From contig NC_068939.1 in assembly GCF_016801865.2 (NCBI RefSeq), forward strand, positions 65,689,273-65,753,272: DNA of 64,000 bases. The letters run 5' to 3'. Position numbers and translations under genes: made by a program. The DNA is from Culex pipiens pallens. Its lineage: Eukaryota; Arthropoda; Insecta; Diptera; Culicidae. Shown piece by piece: positions 22,692 to 33,402 of the stretch (within the stretch, counting starts at the first letter, position 1; the number at the start of each line of letters is the position of its first letter). The notes below the pieces were generated by a model. The model was not told the origin of the DNA. It worked only from the letters and a program-made list of their open reading frames with translations, and ran no database searches.

Positions 22692-23209
22692 TATTGGACG
22701 TCCCCTAAGAATTAAATCGAAATAATGTAAGAAAATATTGCCAAGTCTTGATTTGGTCCCAAAACTTTAAATCAATATTCAAACAGAATTGAACATTCAA
22801 ACAGAATTGAATTTGACTTCTAGCAATTCTCAATGTATACATACATCATGATGAGTAAAATTGGCGTATACATCATTGTTTGTTTGCTTAATAAAATGGC
22901 CCCCAGAGCAGTTTTTTGAAAAATTCTTTCGTCAGGAGGTAGCTTTTAAGATTCTTTATCAGACTGTGCAATAAAATTGAAAATGTCCAAAATGGCGTAT
23001 ACATCATATCGCCGTAAAACGGCAGTTCTGGTCCAACCTCAAAACTATTTCATATTTAAAAATACCAAGAATTTGTGGTTTTGTATATAAAAAAATGTAG
23101 TATGAGGTAAATTATATATCCCAGTTGAAAAAATAATGCTTCGAAAATTTTGTTTTCAAGTATGACAACACTGTTTCATCGAAGAAACTACAGCTTCGGC
23201 GAGATCAAC

Positions 23210-23840
23210 ATATCGTCAGTTGTGTGCTATTTTGTGACAACGACCATTTAGTACTTTTCGAGAAAATCGATTTTTGAAGTTTGTTGGTGAATAAATTCAA
23301 TACTAAGAATGATAGAGCCAAACTTTTTGAAGCAATCGGTTCGTATACTATCGCTTAACAAATGCATCAAGTTTCAACTTATTTGGTCAAAAGATACAGT
23401 AAATTATGTAATCAAAAATCTGAAAAGCACGTGTCGCAAGTGTGTTTCGAAAGTAAAATTGTACTACGTGTCACAAGTGAGCACAGAATTCCCATACAAA
23501 CTAAAATAGACTTATAAATCAATAGATTAACCGACTTAATCAGTATATTTTCAAAAACAAAAGATTGCATTGGTTTCAGAAAATGTGTATCAATATAAAT
23601 TTGTGAAAAACAAAAAAAAATCCACATTTTCCAACAACATGCATGACGTGTCACGAGTGGGCACGATCATTTTGATGTCTATGTCACAAGTGTGTATTGC
23701 GATAGCCGGGAAACGGAAGCGAGTTTCCAAAATCGGGTTAAAGCATCTTGTAGTGTTTGTTAAGTATAGCAAAACGTCATCATTAACTCATTTTCGACCA
23801 AAATGGTCTATGTCACAAGATAGCACACAGCTGACGATAT
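23210..23840. mobile_element. 630-base DNA element, ATATCGTCAG termini
   Basis: Left ATATCGTCAGTTGTGTGCTA, right TAGCACACAGCTGACGATAT: imperfect inverted repeats of about 29 bases, probably with TA duplication. Internal repeats of the GTGTCACAAGTG type occur (for example near 23429, 23468, 23647 and 23683). Shorter relatives lie in both arms of the big inverted duplication (25195-25276 and 33076-33154). Non-coding. Confidence 0.65.
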
Positions 23841-24245
23841 GATCTTATTTTGGTTTTCGGCAAAAAAAACCCCGAATGTGCTTCTTCTATTGTTGTAAAT
23901 GTCATTGTAACGGTCATGGGGAAGGAAGACACACGTTAGAAGCACTAGACTATTTTTAATAAATAATCTTATTTTGGTAAGCACTCCTAAACACAAACAA
24001 ATTAGACGCTATTCAGCCAAACCACCCATCAACCTTGATCATAAACCACGCTCTTCTACGGCATAGAACAGCCAAACGCGGTTTCTAAGATTTGACTAAA
24101 ACGGAACTTTCGCACATCGCATGGTACTAGCAAATTCACATTAAGAGGTGGCGCGTTTCACTAATTAATTTAAACGGTTTCTTAACCACTATTGTCGCAA
24201 CCTAATATGCTTTTAGTAGAAGCAGTTCGTCGGAATAATGCTATT
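23841..24245. other. Unique upstream region of CPR-6
   Basis: About 400 bases before the TATA box. This DNA is not shared with CPR-9, although everything from the TATA box onward is, so the two genes have different upstream regions. No gene seen. Confidence 0.5.
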
Positions 24246-24246
24246 G

Positions 24247-24283
24247 TATAAATTAGCGTTCCGCTGCGCCAACAAATCACAGT
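24247..24283 (+). promoter_or_regulatory. Core promoter of CPR-6
   Basis: TATAAATTA from 24247, initiator ACAGT at 24279-24283 (start A24281), spacing 34, leader about 50 bases. Identical core in CPR-9. Confidence 0.75.
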
Positions 24284-24330
24284 TCTCATCTAGGCTTTCA
24301 ATCAAGTGGATCAAATACAGTTCCTCAACC

Positions 24331-24851
24331 ATGTTTAAGGTAGAGCGCGTTTGATTTGCCTACATACTAATTTTACTAATTCCTTCTCGAATTCCTTCTC
24401 CCAGTTTGTCCTGGTTCTTGCCCTGGCGGTGGCCGTTTCCGCTCAGTGGGAAGGTGGCTTCGAGGGAGGCTACGGAGGTGAGCACAAGGATTACCACCAT
24501 TCTCACCCCAAGTACAAGTTCGAGTATGGCGTGAAGGATCACAAGACCGGAGACCACAAGAGCCAGTGGGAGTCCCGGGATGGGGATGTCGTCAAGGGTG
24601 CTTACACGCTGCACGAGGCCGATGGAACCAAACGCATTGTGGAGTACTCGTCCGATAAGCACAACGGATTCCAGGCCCATGTCAAGCGGGTCGGACATGC
24701 CCATCACCCGCAGGTTTACGGACACCACGAGGGAGGTCACTACGGTGGAGAGTCGTCGTCCTTCGGAGGGTTCGGCAACGGTGGATATGGCCATGGGCAC
24801 GGACATGCCAGCAGCTACGCCAACAACAACTTGTACTCCCACCATCATTAA
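24331..24851 (+). CDS. CPR-6: Gly/His-rich RR-2 cuticular protein
   Basis: Exons 24331-24339 and 24405-24851, 65-base phase-0 intron, 151 aa. Signal peptide about 1-16 (ends AVSA), a Gly-rich stretch (20-29), the RR-2 domain at about 37-105 (HPKYKFEYGVKD, HKTGDHKSQW, RDGDVVKG, HEADGTKRIVEY), then a His/Gly/Ser-rich tail with GGFGNGGYGHGHGHASSY near 123-140 and a terminal SHHH. It differs from CPR-9 by one residue (Lys79, Glu in CPR-9). No AATAAA is close to the stop; AATACA near 24966 may serve. It faces CPR-7 and was probably its direct convergent neighbour before the 4.9 kb insertion. Confidence 0.95.
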
Positions 24852-25194
24852 AGTGTCACCGGATGATCTCTTGATAGTTTAATGCTTCTGAATCTATCGC
24901 TCCGTCCTCAGCTTTTCTTTGTAAATATGTTTGTTTTTATTTTCCTTATGATTTCACAAACTGTAAATACAAAAAATATTGTTCTCCAAAAACAAACTTC
25001 ATTTGTCTTCTTCAAATCAACATTTCATGCTTTCTGATAGTATGTTTGGCAGGATAATGATTTGGTCCTATTTTCATCTACACATTTTCACTACTTATGC
25101 AACTTATTTTGCAAAACTTCAGAATGAAATCTATTTGCTACCCATCATGATATTAATGACTTCATTTCAGAAATTTGAAATCGCTTTCTGAGAC

Positions 25195-25276
25195 AATCGT
25201 CGCTTGTGTACTATCTTGTGACACGTCCTATCTTTTTACAGCAGACGTGTCACAAAAAAGCACACAAGTGACGATA
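25195..25276. mobile_element. Mini copy of the ATCGTCA-GTGTGCTAT family
   Basis: Palindromic 80-base unit: ATCGTCGCTTGTGTACTATC on the left, CACACAAGTGACGAT on the right. The equivalent in the right arm is 33076-33154, followed there by about 245 extra bases missing here. Confidence 0.55.
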
Positions 25277-26377
25277 TATAGAATCCACAAAAATCAATTC
25301 TGTCACAGCTATAGTTTTGAAGAAATGATTTTTAATATATATTTATAATATATATGTATGCGCAAAATTGGCCAATGAAACAGTATGAAAAAAATACAGA
25401 TTAATTATTTTTTTCTAGCACCTTAATTTATAGAAACGTGGTACAAGTTCACATCAACTCAAATTTTGCATAGAGCTGTTCTGCCAAGCCTTTTAAACTG
25501 TGTGGATGAGCTAATGGGCAAAGATATGTTTTGGTCATAAAAAAAGATATGACACATTCCGCCGTGACGTTGCAACGCTTTGACTTTTCTTTTTTCAGTA
25601 TTTCGGCTATAACTAAAAAATTACATTGAAAAGGTACATATGTTATTACAGTTTCGGAAAGTACATTAAATTTACTATAAGAAACAATGTTGAAACATTA
25701 TTTTGAGCAAATATTCTATTTTTGAGAGGGGAATATGTAGCGTGACGTTGCAACGCGTGACTTTTTCTCAACCCTGACCCAATTCATGTTTCGCCATTAA
25801 CTCTGCTCTGTTTAATGGCAAATTTGGAGTTCTTCTTCCGTTTTTAGTGTAAAATTGGCCAACAAATCTAATGCAATCATTAGTTTTACGAAAAAATTAA
25901 ACCTCGATTTTTAAATACCACTTACATGCGTTGCAACGTCACGAAATTTTAGTTTCAAAATAAATCATAGTTTTTGTTAGGCTGAACAACTGTAGGTTAA
26001 GATTTGATTATAAGACATTAAGAGATACAGTTAAACCTCGCATATGCACCTCATATGGGGGTTTCTTATGCGAAGCACGCATATGCGAGGTACAGGGCTT
26101 ATGGGATTTTGGCTATATGGGAGACATGGGCTATATTTTTATAAAAAATCAACTAAACTATACAAATTTATAGTGTTTTGGAATCGTTATGATGTCAGCT
26201 TTACAGCTACACCAAATTTACATGGTTTACGATGTTCTAGGTCATCCGAAACTTCGTCAAGTTAAGGCCTATGTGTTCAACGCCGTACAAGTATGAGGTA
26301 GGCGATTTGACTGTGGTTTTGACCACAGGTCATATCCGGATAACCTCAGGGAGGTTCAGGGACTAGTCTACCGATAT

Positions 26378-27540
26378 GTGGTGATGTTCTGGGTCTTCTG
26401 TAGAGTCCCTGAAGGTACGTCCGATGGGTCTACCGCCGTAACACGGCAGAGGTCGGTAGTTTTAGACCTCAGATCATATCCGGATAGCCTCAGGGAGGTT
26501 CAGGGACTAGTCTACCGGTATGTGGTGATGTTCTGGGTCTTCTGTAGAGTCCCGGGAGGTACGACCGATGGGTCTACCGCCGTAACACGGCAGAGGTCGG
26601 TGTTTTTTGACCTCAGATCATATCCAGATAGCCTCAGGGAGGTTCAGGGACTAGTCTACCGATATGTGGTGATGTTCTGGGTCTTCTGTGGAGTCCCGAG
26701 AGCTACGCCTGAAGGGTCTACCGCCGTAACAAGGCAGAGGTCGGTGGTTTTTGACCACAGATCATATCCGGATAGCCTCACGGAGGTTCAGGGACTAGTC
26801 TACCGATATGTGGTGATGTTCTAGGTCTCCTGTAGATTCCCGGGAGTTACGGCCGATGGGTCAACCACCGTAAGAAGATAGAGGTCAGATTTTTTTGACC
26901 TCAGATTATATCCAGATAGCCTCAGGGAGGTTCAGGGACCAGTCTACCGATATTTGGAAATGTTCTGGGTCTTCTGTGGAGTCCCGGGAGCTACGCCTGA
27001 AGTGTCTACCGCCGTAACAAGGCTGAGGTCGATGGTTTTTGACCTTAGATCATATCCAGATAGACTCAGGGAGGTTCAGGGACTAGTCTACCGATATGTG
27101 GAGATGTTCTGGGTCTTCTATAGAGCCCCGGGAGTTACGACCGACGGGTCTACCGCCGTAACAAGGCAGAAGTCGGTGGATTTTGACCTCAGATCATTTC
27201 CGGATAGCCTCAGGAAGGTTCGTGGACTAGTCTACCGATATGTGGTGATGTTCTGGGTCTTCTGTAGAGTCCCGGGAATTACGGTCAATGGGTCTACCGC
27301 CGTAGCATGGCAGAGGTCGGTGGATTTTGACCTAAGATCATATCCAGATAGCCTCAGGGAGATTAAGGGACTAGTCTACCGATGTGTGGTGATGTTCTGG
27401 GTCTTCTGTAGAGTCCCAGGAGTTACGGTCAATGGGTCTACCACCGAAATAAGGCAGAGGTCACTGGATTTTGATCTTAGATCATATCAGGATAGCCTCA
27501 GGACGGTTCAGGGACTAGTCTACCGATGTGTTATGATCTT
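26378..27540 (+). repeat. Tandem array of 144-base units, left arm
   Basis: About eight units with strict 144-base spacing after a first step of 146. Each contains CTAGTCTACCGATATGTGG, GTTCTGGGTCTTCTGTAGAG and GGTCTACCGCCGTAAC. The units vary by scattered substitutions, so the array is not freshly homogenised. Confidence 0.85.
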
Positions 27541-27629
27541 TTGGGTCTTCTGTAGAGTCCCGGAAGTAACGGCCCTGAGGCTATTCGGATATGATCTGAG
27601 ATCAAAAACCACAGACCTATATCTTGTTA

Positions 27630-28540
27630 CGGCGGTAGACCCATCGGCCGTAACTCCCGGGATCTTACAAAAGACCTATCACATCGGTAGACTAGCCCCA
27701 GAACCTCCCTGAGGCTATCCGGATATGATCTGAGGTCAAAAACCTCCGACTTTTATCTTGTTACGGTGGTAGACCCAACGGCCGTAGCTCCCGAAATCTT
27801 AAAAAACACCCAGAACATCACCACACATCGGTAGACTAGTTACGGCTGTAGACCCATTGACCGTTACTCCCGAGACTCTACAGAAGACCCAGAATATTAC
27901 CACACATCGGTAGACTAGTCCCTGAACCACCCTGAGGCTATCTGAATATGATCTGAGGTCGAAAACTTCCGACCTCTATCTTGTTACGGTGGTAGACCCA
28001 TCGGCCGTAACTCCCGGGACTTTACAGGAGACCCAAAACATCACCACATATCGGTAGACTAGTCCCTGAACCTCCGTGAGGCTATCCGGATATGATCTGT
28101 GGTCAAAAACCACCGACCTCTGCCTTGTTACGGCGGTAGACCCTTCAGGCGTAGCTCTCGGGACTCCACAGAAGACCCAGAACATTTCCACATATCGGTA
28201 GACTAGTCCCTGAACCTCCCTGAGGCTATCTGGATATGATCTGAGGTCAAAAAACACCGACCTCTGCCGTGTTACGGCGGTAGACCCATCGGACGTACCT
28301 CGCTGGACTCTACAGAAGACCCAGAACATCACCACATATCGGTAGACTAGTCCCTGAACCTCCCTGAGGCTATCTGGATATTATCTAAGGTCAAAACCCA
28401 TCGACCTCTGCTTTGTTACGGCGGTAGACCCGTCGGTCGTAACTCCCGGGACTCTATAGAATACCCAGAACATCTCCACATATCGGTAGACTAGTCCCTG
28501 AACCTCCCTGAGGCTATCCGGATATGATCTGTGGTCAAAA
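27630..28540 (-). repeat. Tandem array of 144-base units, right arm
   Basis: About six units in inverted orientation with 144-base spacing (27906 to 28482), plus shortened units near the centre. Fewer copies than the left arm, so copy number changed after the palindrome formed. Confidence 0.8.
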
Positions 28541-29050
28541 ACCACAGTCAAATCGCCTACCTCATACTTGTACGGCGTTGAACACATAGGCCTTAACTTG
28601 ACGAAGTTTCGGATGATCTAGAACATCGTAAACCATGTAAATTTGGTGTAGCTGTATAGCTGACTTCATAACGATTCCAAAACACTATAAATTTGTATAG
28701 TTTAGATGATTTTTTATAAAAATATAGCCTATGTCTCCCATATAGCCAAAATCCCATAAGCCCTGTACCTCGCATATGCAACTCTTGCGACAAAATCGAA
28801 TCAGGTGGAATGACTCGTATATGCAAAGTTGCATATGCGAGGCGCTCTTATACGAGGTTTAACTGTAGTACAAGGACATGTGAATTGATTGGCCCGCCCA
28901 TTAGACCCCCCCCCCCCCCATTACCGCTTTCACAGTAGCAGTATGATTTACTAAGTTTTCCAAAGCGTTTTCAAAATATTTTTTTTGTATTATTTCATTA
29001 TCACGAAGGACAAACCCCCCCCCCCCCTTTCCCGTCCTCTATTCATGTTA

Positions 29051-29207
29051 CGGGACGTCCATGCATTACGTAACGGCGTAATATCAAGGGGGAGGGGGAA
29101 GGGTACAAGGATTTATACAAAAAAAAAGTGTATCAGAAATGTATTACCAGGGGGTGGAGGGGGTCTAAAAATATAAATGTTTTGTTACGTAATGCAAGAA
29201 CGCTCCC
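29051..29207. mobile_element. PIF/Harbinger-like MITE, variant copy
   Basis: Right end GCAAGAACGCTCCC followed by TTA (29208-29210); left end GGGACGTCCATGCATTACGT preceded by TTA (29048-29050). It belongs to the GGGAGCGTTCTT...TTACGTAAC family, but with TTGCATTACG instead of TTTATTACG. Confidence 0.55.
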
Positions 29208-29210
29208 TTA

Positions 29211-30480
29211 ATATTGTAATGGCTTTGGACAATTTACAAAACACGTGGAAGTTTTAGAAAGGAGGTAAGGAGCTTCAAGATTTCAGGAGAGATGAAATTT
29301 ATAAATAAAGTGCCCATATCGTTTGTTCATGGCCCCTAAGGGGTGATCTGCAAACAACGTAACTTATTTTGTCGACTTTTGTGCTTTTTAAAATAAGTTT
29401 GAGGAAATAATAAAACTGTTTACCTGCACAACATAACATTTTATACTGCGAACATCTAAACGTTGCATACAACTTATTTAAGTAAGGGTTCGTCCAACAA
29501 CAGAGTGACAAAAGTTTGTAAAAAAAACAATCAAATCACGTGATTTTTATTGTTTAATGAATTTCACTGTAATTTGACTTACATAAGGGTGTGAGATAAA
29601 AAAAAATCGTTGCGTTGTATTAGAATGAACCATCACGTAAATCAGTTTATCATAAAGAGGCCATCCAGTAACCACGTGATTATTTTTTTGAAAGTTTTAG
29701 ATTTTTCCCCCTTGTGAACATCGGTCTATTTTGATTTGTTCAACAAGTTTCATAAAATACTTTTTTTTTTCGAGTTTCATACAAACTTTAGTGACGGAAT
29801 TTGTGAATGACCCATGTACAATTCTTCTGTAAATATGCTCGGAAACATTATATAACAAATATATAATATTTAGTACACTTTTATCTTCAACAACCAACTA
29901 CGCATACACCTTTTTGCCATTTGACCAATATGATTTAAATTTTCGTGACGTTGCAACGCAAACTTAAACCTGTTGTAACTTTGGATCTAGACAACCAATT
30001 AAGTCGCTCTAGGTTGCATTTGAAAGCTCTTTCCAAGTACAAAGAGCATCCGAAATATCAAAATGATTGAATGTTTAGTTTTTTGTTGACATAAACAAAT
30101 GTCCCTTTTTCGTGACGTTGCAACGCAATAAAATGGTAAACTTACACCTTACACTAGTTTGAAAAAAATACTTAACTTAAGATAAACTGCAAACCCATGA
30201 CATTTCCGTTTAGTACAACTAAAAACCTACAAAATGCAATCAAAAGAACAATTTTTGGATTTTATTTCGCTGAAAACCAGGAGTTTTTAGAAAAATGTTT
30301 TAAAACGATGATTAAATCACGAATTGATGCATAACTTAACCAACTTGTTCAAAATGATATTCAAATGATCAATTAATGAAAACCATGATTTTTGAAGCTT
30401 CAAGTAGTCTAGAATCGAGGAAAAATATCCAAATAGCTCATACACGCTTTTCAAAATTTCATCCTAAGGTGTACATTGCC
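29211..30480. other. Remainder of the 4.9 kb insertion
   Basis: AT-rich DNA with short frames only. It contains two CGTGACGTTGCAACGC motifs (29944, 30110) close to the right terminus. No transposase motif found. Confidence 0.5.
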
Positions 30481-30883
30481 GGAGAATGTGTCATATTCAA
30501 TTTTAAATTTAATCAAAATATTGTACAAACCTACATGCTTGGTTCAAATGCCAACCCAATATGCAATTCCATGGTACAATTTTATGACCCGTTTCTTGCA
30601 TTTTGAACTCTTTATTTGTGGTTCAGAATTTCATGAACGCTTGTTCACGATTTATTGAACTGATTTTTCTTCGTGTAGTGGTGTGGTATATGAAATGGTA
30701 AAACAACCGATTTCATTTAATTGGATAAATTTATGTAAAGTTTAACAACATCTATCAACAATTACAATATCACATTCGCGTTACATGCAGCAGCAAATGT
30801 TCCAATCTTGCAGTCAAGTGTTCTCTCGTATTTTTAATGCGTGCCTCTTCCGGTTGTTTGGTTCCGATTCCTAAATCCACCAC

Positions 30884-31276
30884 TTAGTGATGTCCATGGA
30901 CGGTCTTGACCACGGCCTCGAATCCGTTGTGGTCATCGGCCTTGTAGTCCACGATGCGGTGGGTTCCATCGGCCTCATCCAGGGTGTACTGTCCCTTGAC
31001 GACATCTCCGTCCCGGGACTCCCACTGGGTCTTGTGGTCTCCGGTGTGGGCATCCTTGACGCCGTACTCGAACTTGTACTTGGGGTGGGCGTTGTAGTCC
31101 TCGTCGTGGTGGGCAGCGGCCTTTGGCGCTCCGTGCTCTCCTCCGTAGTACTGGGCAGATGCAACAACGGCCAGGCAGGCAACGAGGGCGATGATCTGGA
31201 AAGTGGAAGAAGAAGCAGTTTTGAATTAGTTAGTTTGGAATGCTTGTTAACATTATGATTATATTACTTTGAACAT
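30884..31276 (-). CDS. CPR-7: RR-2 cuticular protein, identical to CPR-1
   Basis: Minus-strand exons 31276-31268 and 31195-30884 (stop TAA), 72-base phase-0 intron, 106 aa. I translated it codon by codon: no frameshift, and the protein equals CPR-1 although the two genes are about 26 kb apart and differ at synonymous sites. Signal peptide 1-18, RR-2 domain about 40-102 with RDGDVVKG and DEADGTHRIVDYKADDHNGF. It stands head-to-head with CPR-8 across a 370-base spacer between the duplicated arms and tail-to-tail with CPR-6. Confidence 0.95.
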
Positions 31277-31339
31277 TTTTCCGGCTGGTTGAAGCTGATG
31301 AAGCTGTTAGAATGTGTGCTGATGAGGATGTACTGCTCA

Positions 31340-31377
31340 ACTGATACTTTCAAGCAGTATGGTTTGATGTATTTATA
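31340..31377 (-). promoter_or_regulatory. Core promoter of CPR-7
   Basis: Minus strand TATAAATA (31377-31370) and TCAGT (31344-31340), predicted start 31342, spacing 35. Preceded by the same CCCGCGGGGGG block as CPR-1 and CPR-8. Confidence 0.8.
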
Positions 31378-31465
31378 CCCCCCGCGGGCTGGGAGAGATG
31401 ATTGACCATGCCATCTTTTGGTCGATGACGGTACGATCCACCTATGGAAGAATTTGACCGGCCGG

Positions 31466-31837
31466 TGTACGATCTCTTGTGGACATTGCCAGCGATGAGG
31501 TTTTGCGAAAAAATTGACTACGAGCACAGTATGAAGAGAGATTGCTGCTGTTTTTATTTCCAAAATACAGGATTACAGATAAACTCTTCATTAAAAAATC
31601 AAACTTAATTGGCATGTGAATAATCGTCAATCTGTATCTTGATAATGGTGTTCTGTTCCAGTTTTTTTTATCTTGGACAAAATTTTAAAGATTGAGGAAT
31701 ATGACCAGTCCGCAGAATTGTAGGGTGACTTGAAGAGAAAAACATAGGAGCATAGAGAATGAACAAGTTTCATCCAAATAAAAAAATACAAAAAAAGTCG
31801 TTTAGTGAAATCATTAACCTGCAGGTATTTAAATTGC
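31466..31837. other. Central spacer of the inverted duplication
   Basis: About 370 bases not repeated in the partner arm. It lies between the divergent promoters of CPR-7 and CPR-8 and may carry shared control elements. No coding signal. Confidence 0.6.
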
Positions 31838-31925
31838 CCGGCCAGTCAAATTCTTCTATAGGTGGATCGTACCGTCATCGACCAAAGCATGGCATGGTAA
31901 ATCATCTCTCCCAGCCCGCGGGGGG

Positions 31926-31963
31926 TATAAATACATCAAACCATACTGCTTGAAAGTATCAGT
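31926..31963 (+). promoter_or_regulatory. Core promoter of CPR-8
   Basis: TATAAATA at 31926-31933, TCAGT at 31959-31963 (start A31961), spacing 35, leader 66 bases; same as CPR-1 and CPR-7. Confidence 0.8.
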
Positions 31964-32026
31964 TGAGCAGTACATCCTCATCAGCACACATTCTAACAGC
32001 TTCATCAGCTTCAACCAGCCGGAAAA

Positions 32027-32422
32027 ATGTTCAAAGTAATATAATCATAATGTTAACAAGCATTCCAAACTAACTAATTCAAAACTGCTTCTTCTTCTTT
32101 CCCTTTCCAGATCATCACCCTCGTTGCCTGCCTGACCATTGTTGCCTCTGCCCAGTACTACGGAGGAGAGCAAGGAGCGCCAAAGGCCGCTGCCCACCAC
32201 GACGAGGACTACAACGCCCACCCCAAGTACAAGTTCGAGTACGGCGTCAAGGATGCCCACACCGGAGACCACAAGACCCAGTGGGAGTCCCGGGACGGAG
32301 ATGTCGTCAAGGGACAGTACACCCTGGATGAGGCCGATGGAACCCACCGCATCGTGGACTACAAGGCCGATGACCACAACGGATTCGAGGCCGTGGTCAA
32401 GACCGTCCATGGACATCACTAA
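32027..32422 (+). CDS. CPR-8: RR-2 cuticular protein, sister of CPR-7
   Basis: Exons 32027-32035 and 32111-32422, 75-base phase-0 intron, 106 aa. It differs from CPR-1/CPR-7 at four places: two Ala-to-Thr and one Val-to-Ile in the signal peptide (MFKIITLVACLTIVASA) and His-to-Gln just after it (GGEQGAPK). The RR-2 domain itself is unchanged (about 40-102). All replacements therefore lie outside the chitin-binding module, consistent with purifying selection or conversion on the domain. AATAAA at 32655-32660. Confidence 0.95.
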
Positions 32423-33075
32423 GTGGTGGATTTAGGAATCGGAACCAAACAACCGGAAGAGGCACGCATTAAAAATACGAGAGAACACTTGACTGCAAGA
32501 TTGGAACATTTGCTGCTGCATGTAACGCGAATGTGATATTGTATTGTTATTGTTAATAGATGTTGTTGATTATAACATATATTTATCCAATTAAATGAAA
32601 TCGGTTGTTTTACCATTTTATATGTCACATCACTACACGGAGAAAAATCAGTTTAATAAATCGTGTACAAGCGTTCACGAAATTCTTAACCACAAATAAA
32701 GAGTTCTAAATACAAGAAACGGGTCATAAAATTGTACCATGGAATTGCATATTGGGTTGGAATTAGAATCAAGGCTACATACATGTGTACAATATTTTTG
32801 ATTAAATTTGAAATTGTATAACTTTTTTATGACCAAAACATATCTTTGCATCATTAGCTCATCCACACAATTTAAAAGGCTTGGCAGTACAGTTCCATAC
32901 AAAATTTGAGTTGGTGTGAACTTGTACCACGTTTCTATAAATAAAGTTGCTAGAAAAAATAGTTAATCTGTATTTTTTCATACTGTTCCATTGACCAATT
33001 TTGCGCATACTAATATTGAAAATCATTTCTTTAAAACTATAGCTGTGACAGAATTGATTTTTGTGGATTCTATAT

Positions 33076-33402
33076 ATCGTCACTTGTGTGCTTTTTGTGA
33101 CACGGCTGCTGTAAAAAGATAGGACGTGTCACAAGATAGTACACAAGCGACGATATGTTGAACTGATTAGATCCAAAACACTTTGAAATATGTACCCGGA
33201 CACTAAAAGAATTGCTTCGAAATCCGTTTTGGTTTGGCTGATTAAAACAACAATAATTCGCAAGATAACGCAATTTCTATCGTTTTCCTTTTTATGGAGT
33301 GCAGCGTTAAAAAAAGACAAATGAGAAACTTTTCATTTTAACCAAAATTAACAACTCTGAAAATATGATTTTTTTTCCCAAATTCGATGGACTTTCAAAA
33401 AA
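33076..33402. mobile_element. Longer relic of the ATCGTCA element in the right arm
   Basis: 33076-33154 matches 25195-25276 in reverse. The adjoining 33157-33402 has no equivalent in the left arm, where the flanking sequence CTTTCTGAGA continues directly into the mini element. Either the left copy lost about 245 bases or the right copy gained them. Confidence 0.5.

Larger units (their letters stand above)
21879..23025. mobile_element. 1.15 kb DNA element with 34-base perfect inverted termini
   Basis: The left end starts CTGCCGTTTTACGGCGATAT and continues through a GATGTATACGCCAT segment; the right end is the exact reverse complement for 34 bases, ending at 23025. TTCT flanks both sides (21875-21878, 23026-23029), a probable 4-base target duplication. 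It is non-coding and contains nested MITEs at 22267-22429 and 22541-22691. Confidence 0.8.
26028..28865. mobile_element. 2.8 kb palindromic element made of 144-base repeats
   Basis: TA (26026-26027, 28866-28867) flanks the inverted termini CAGTTAAACCTCG, a form typical of pogo/Tigger-like Tc1-mariner elements. Each arm has a 250-base unique part (CATATG-rich, ATAGTGTTTTGGAATCG), then tandem units of 144 bases (landmarks at 26375, 26521, 26665, 26809, 26953, 27097, 27241, 27385, 27529; on the right at 27906, 28050, 28194, 28338, 28482). The arms meet near 27560-27600. Because 144 is divisible by three, frames of up to 252 codons stay open and encode a repeating 48-residue unit; I see no promoter or signal for translation, and no transposase. 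Confidence 0.85.
25551..30492. mobile_element. 4.9 kb insertion with GACACATTC inverted termini
   Basis: Begins GACACATTCC (25551) and ends GAATGTGTC (30492); ATAT borders both ends, giving either a 13-base terminal inverted repeat or a short AT-rich duplication. The opposite arm of the inverted duplication has uninterrupted sequence at this point, so the limits rest on an internal empty site. The motif CGTGACGTTGCAACGC or its complement occurs subterminally: about 25564, 25740 and 25929 (inverted) on the left, 29944 and 30110 on the right, as in transposase-binding subterminal repeats. No transposase frame is present. It holds a nested palindrome (26028-28865) and a MITE (29051-29207). Confidence 0.75.
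24246..31465. repeat. Left arm of large inverted duplication (CPR-6/CPR-7)
   Basis: 24246-25550 and 30493-31465 together are the reverse complement of 31838-34350, with the insertion 25551-30492 absent from the partner. Homology covers CPR-6, its 3' region, a short MITE, the 3' region of CPR-7, CPR-7 and its promoter. The outer limit lies at the TATA box of CPR-6, the inner limit about 80 bases upstream of the TATA box of CPR-7. Confidence 0.9.

Noticed and set aside
30887..31258. Long hydrophobic open frames on the strand opposite every cuticle gene (for example MSMDGLDHGLESVVVIG)
   Set aside because: They mirror the conserved codons of the RR-2 exon in the antisense frame, occur in all paralogues for that reason, and have no promoter or splice support.
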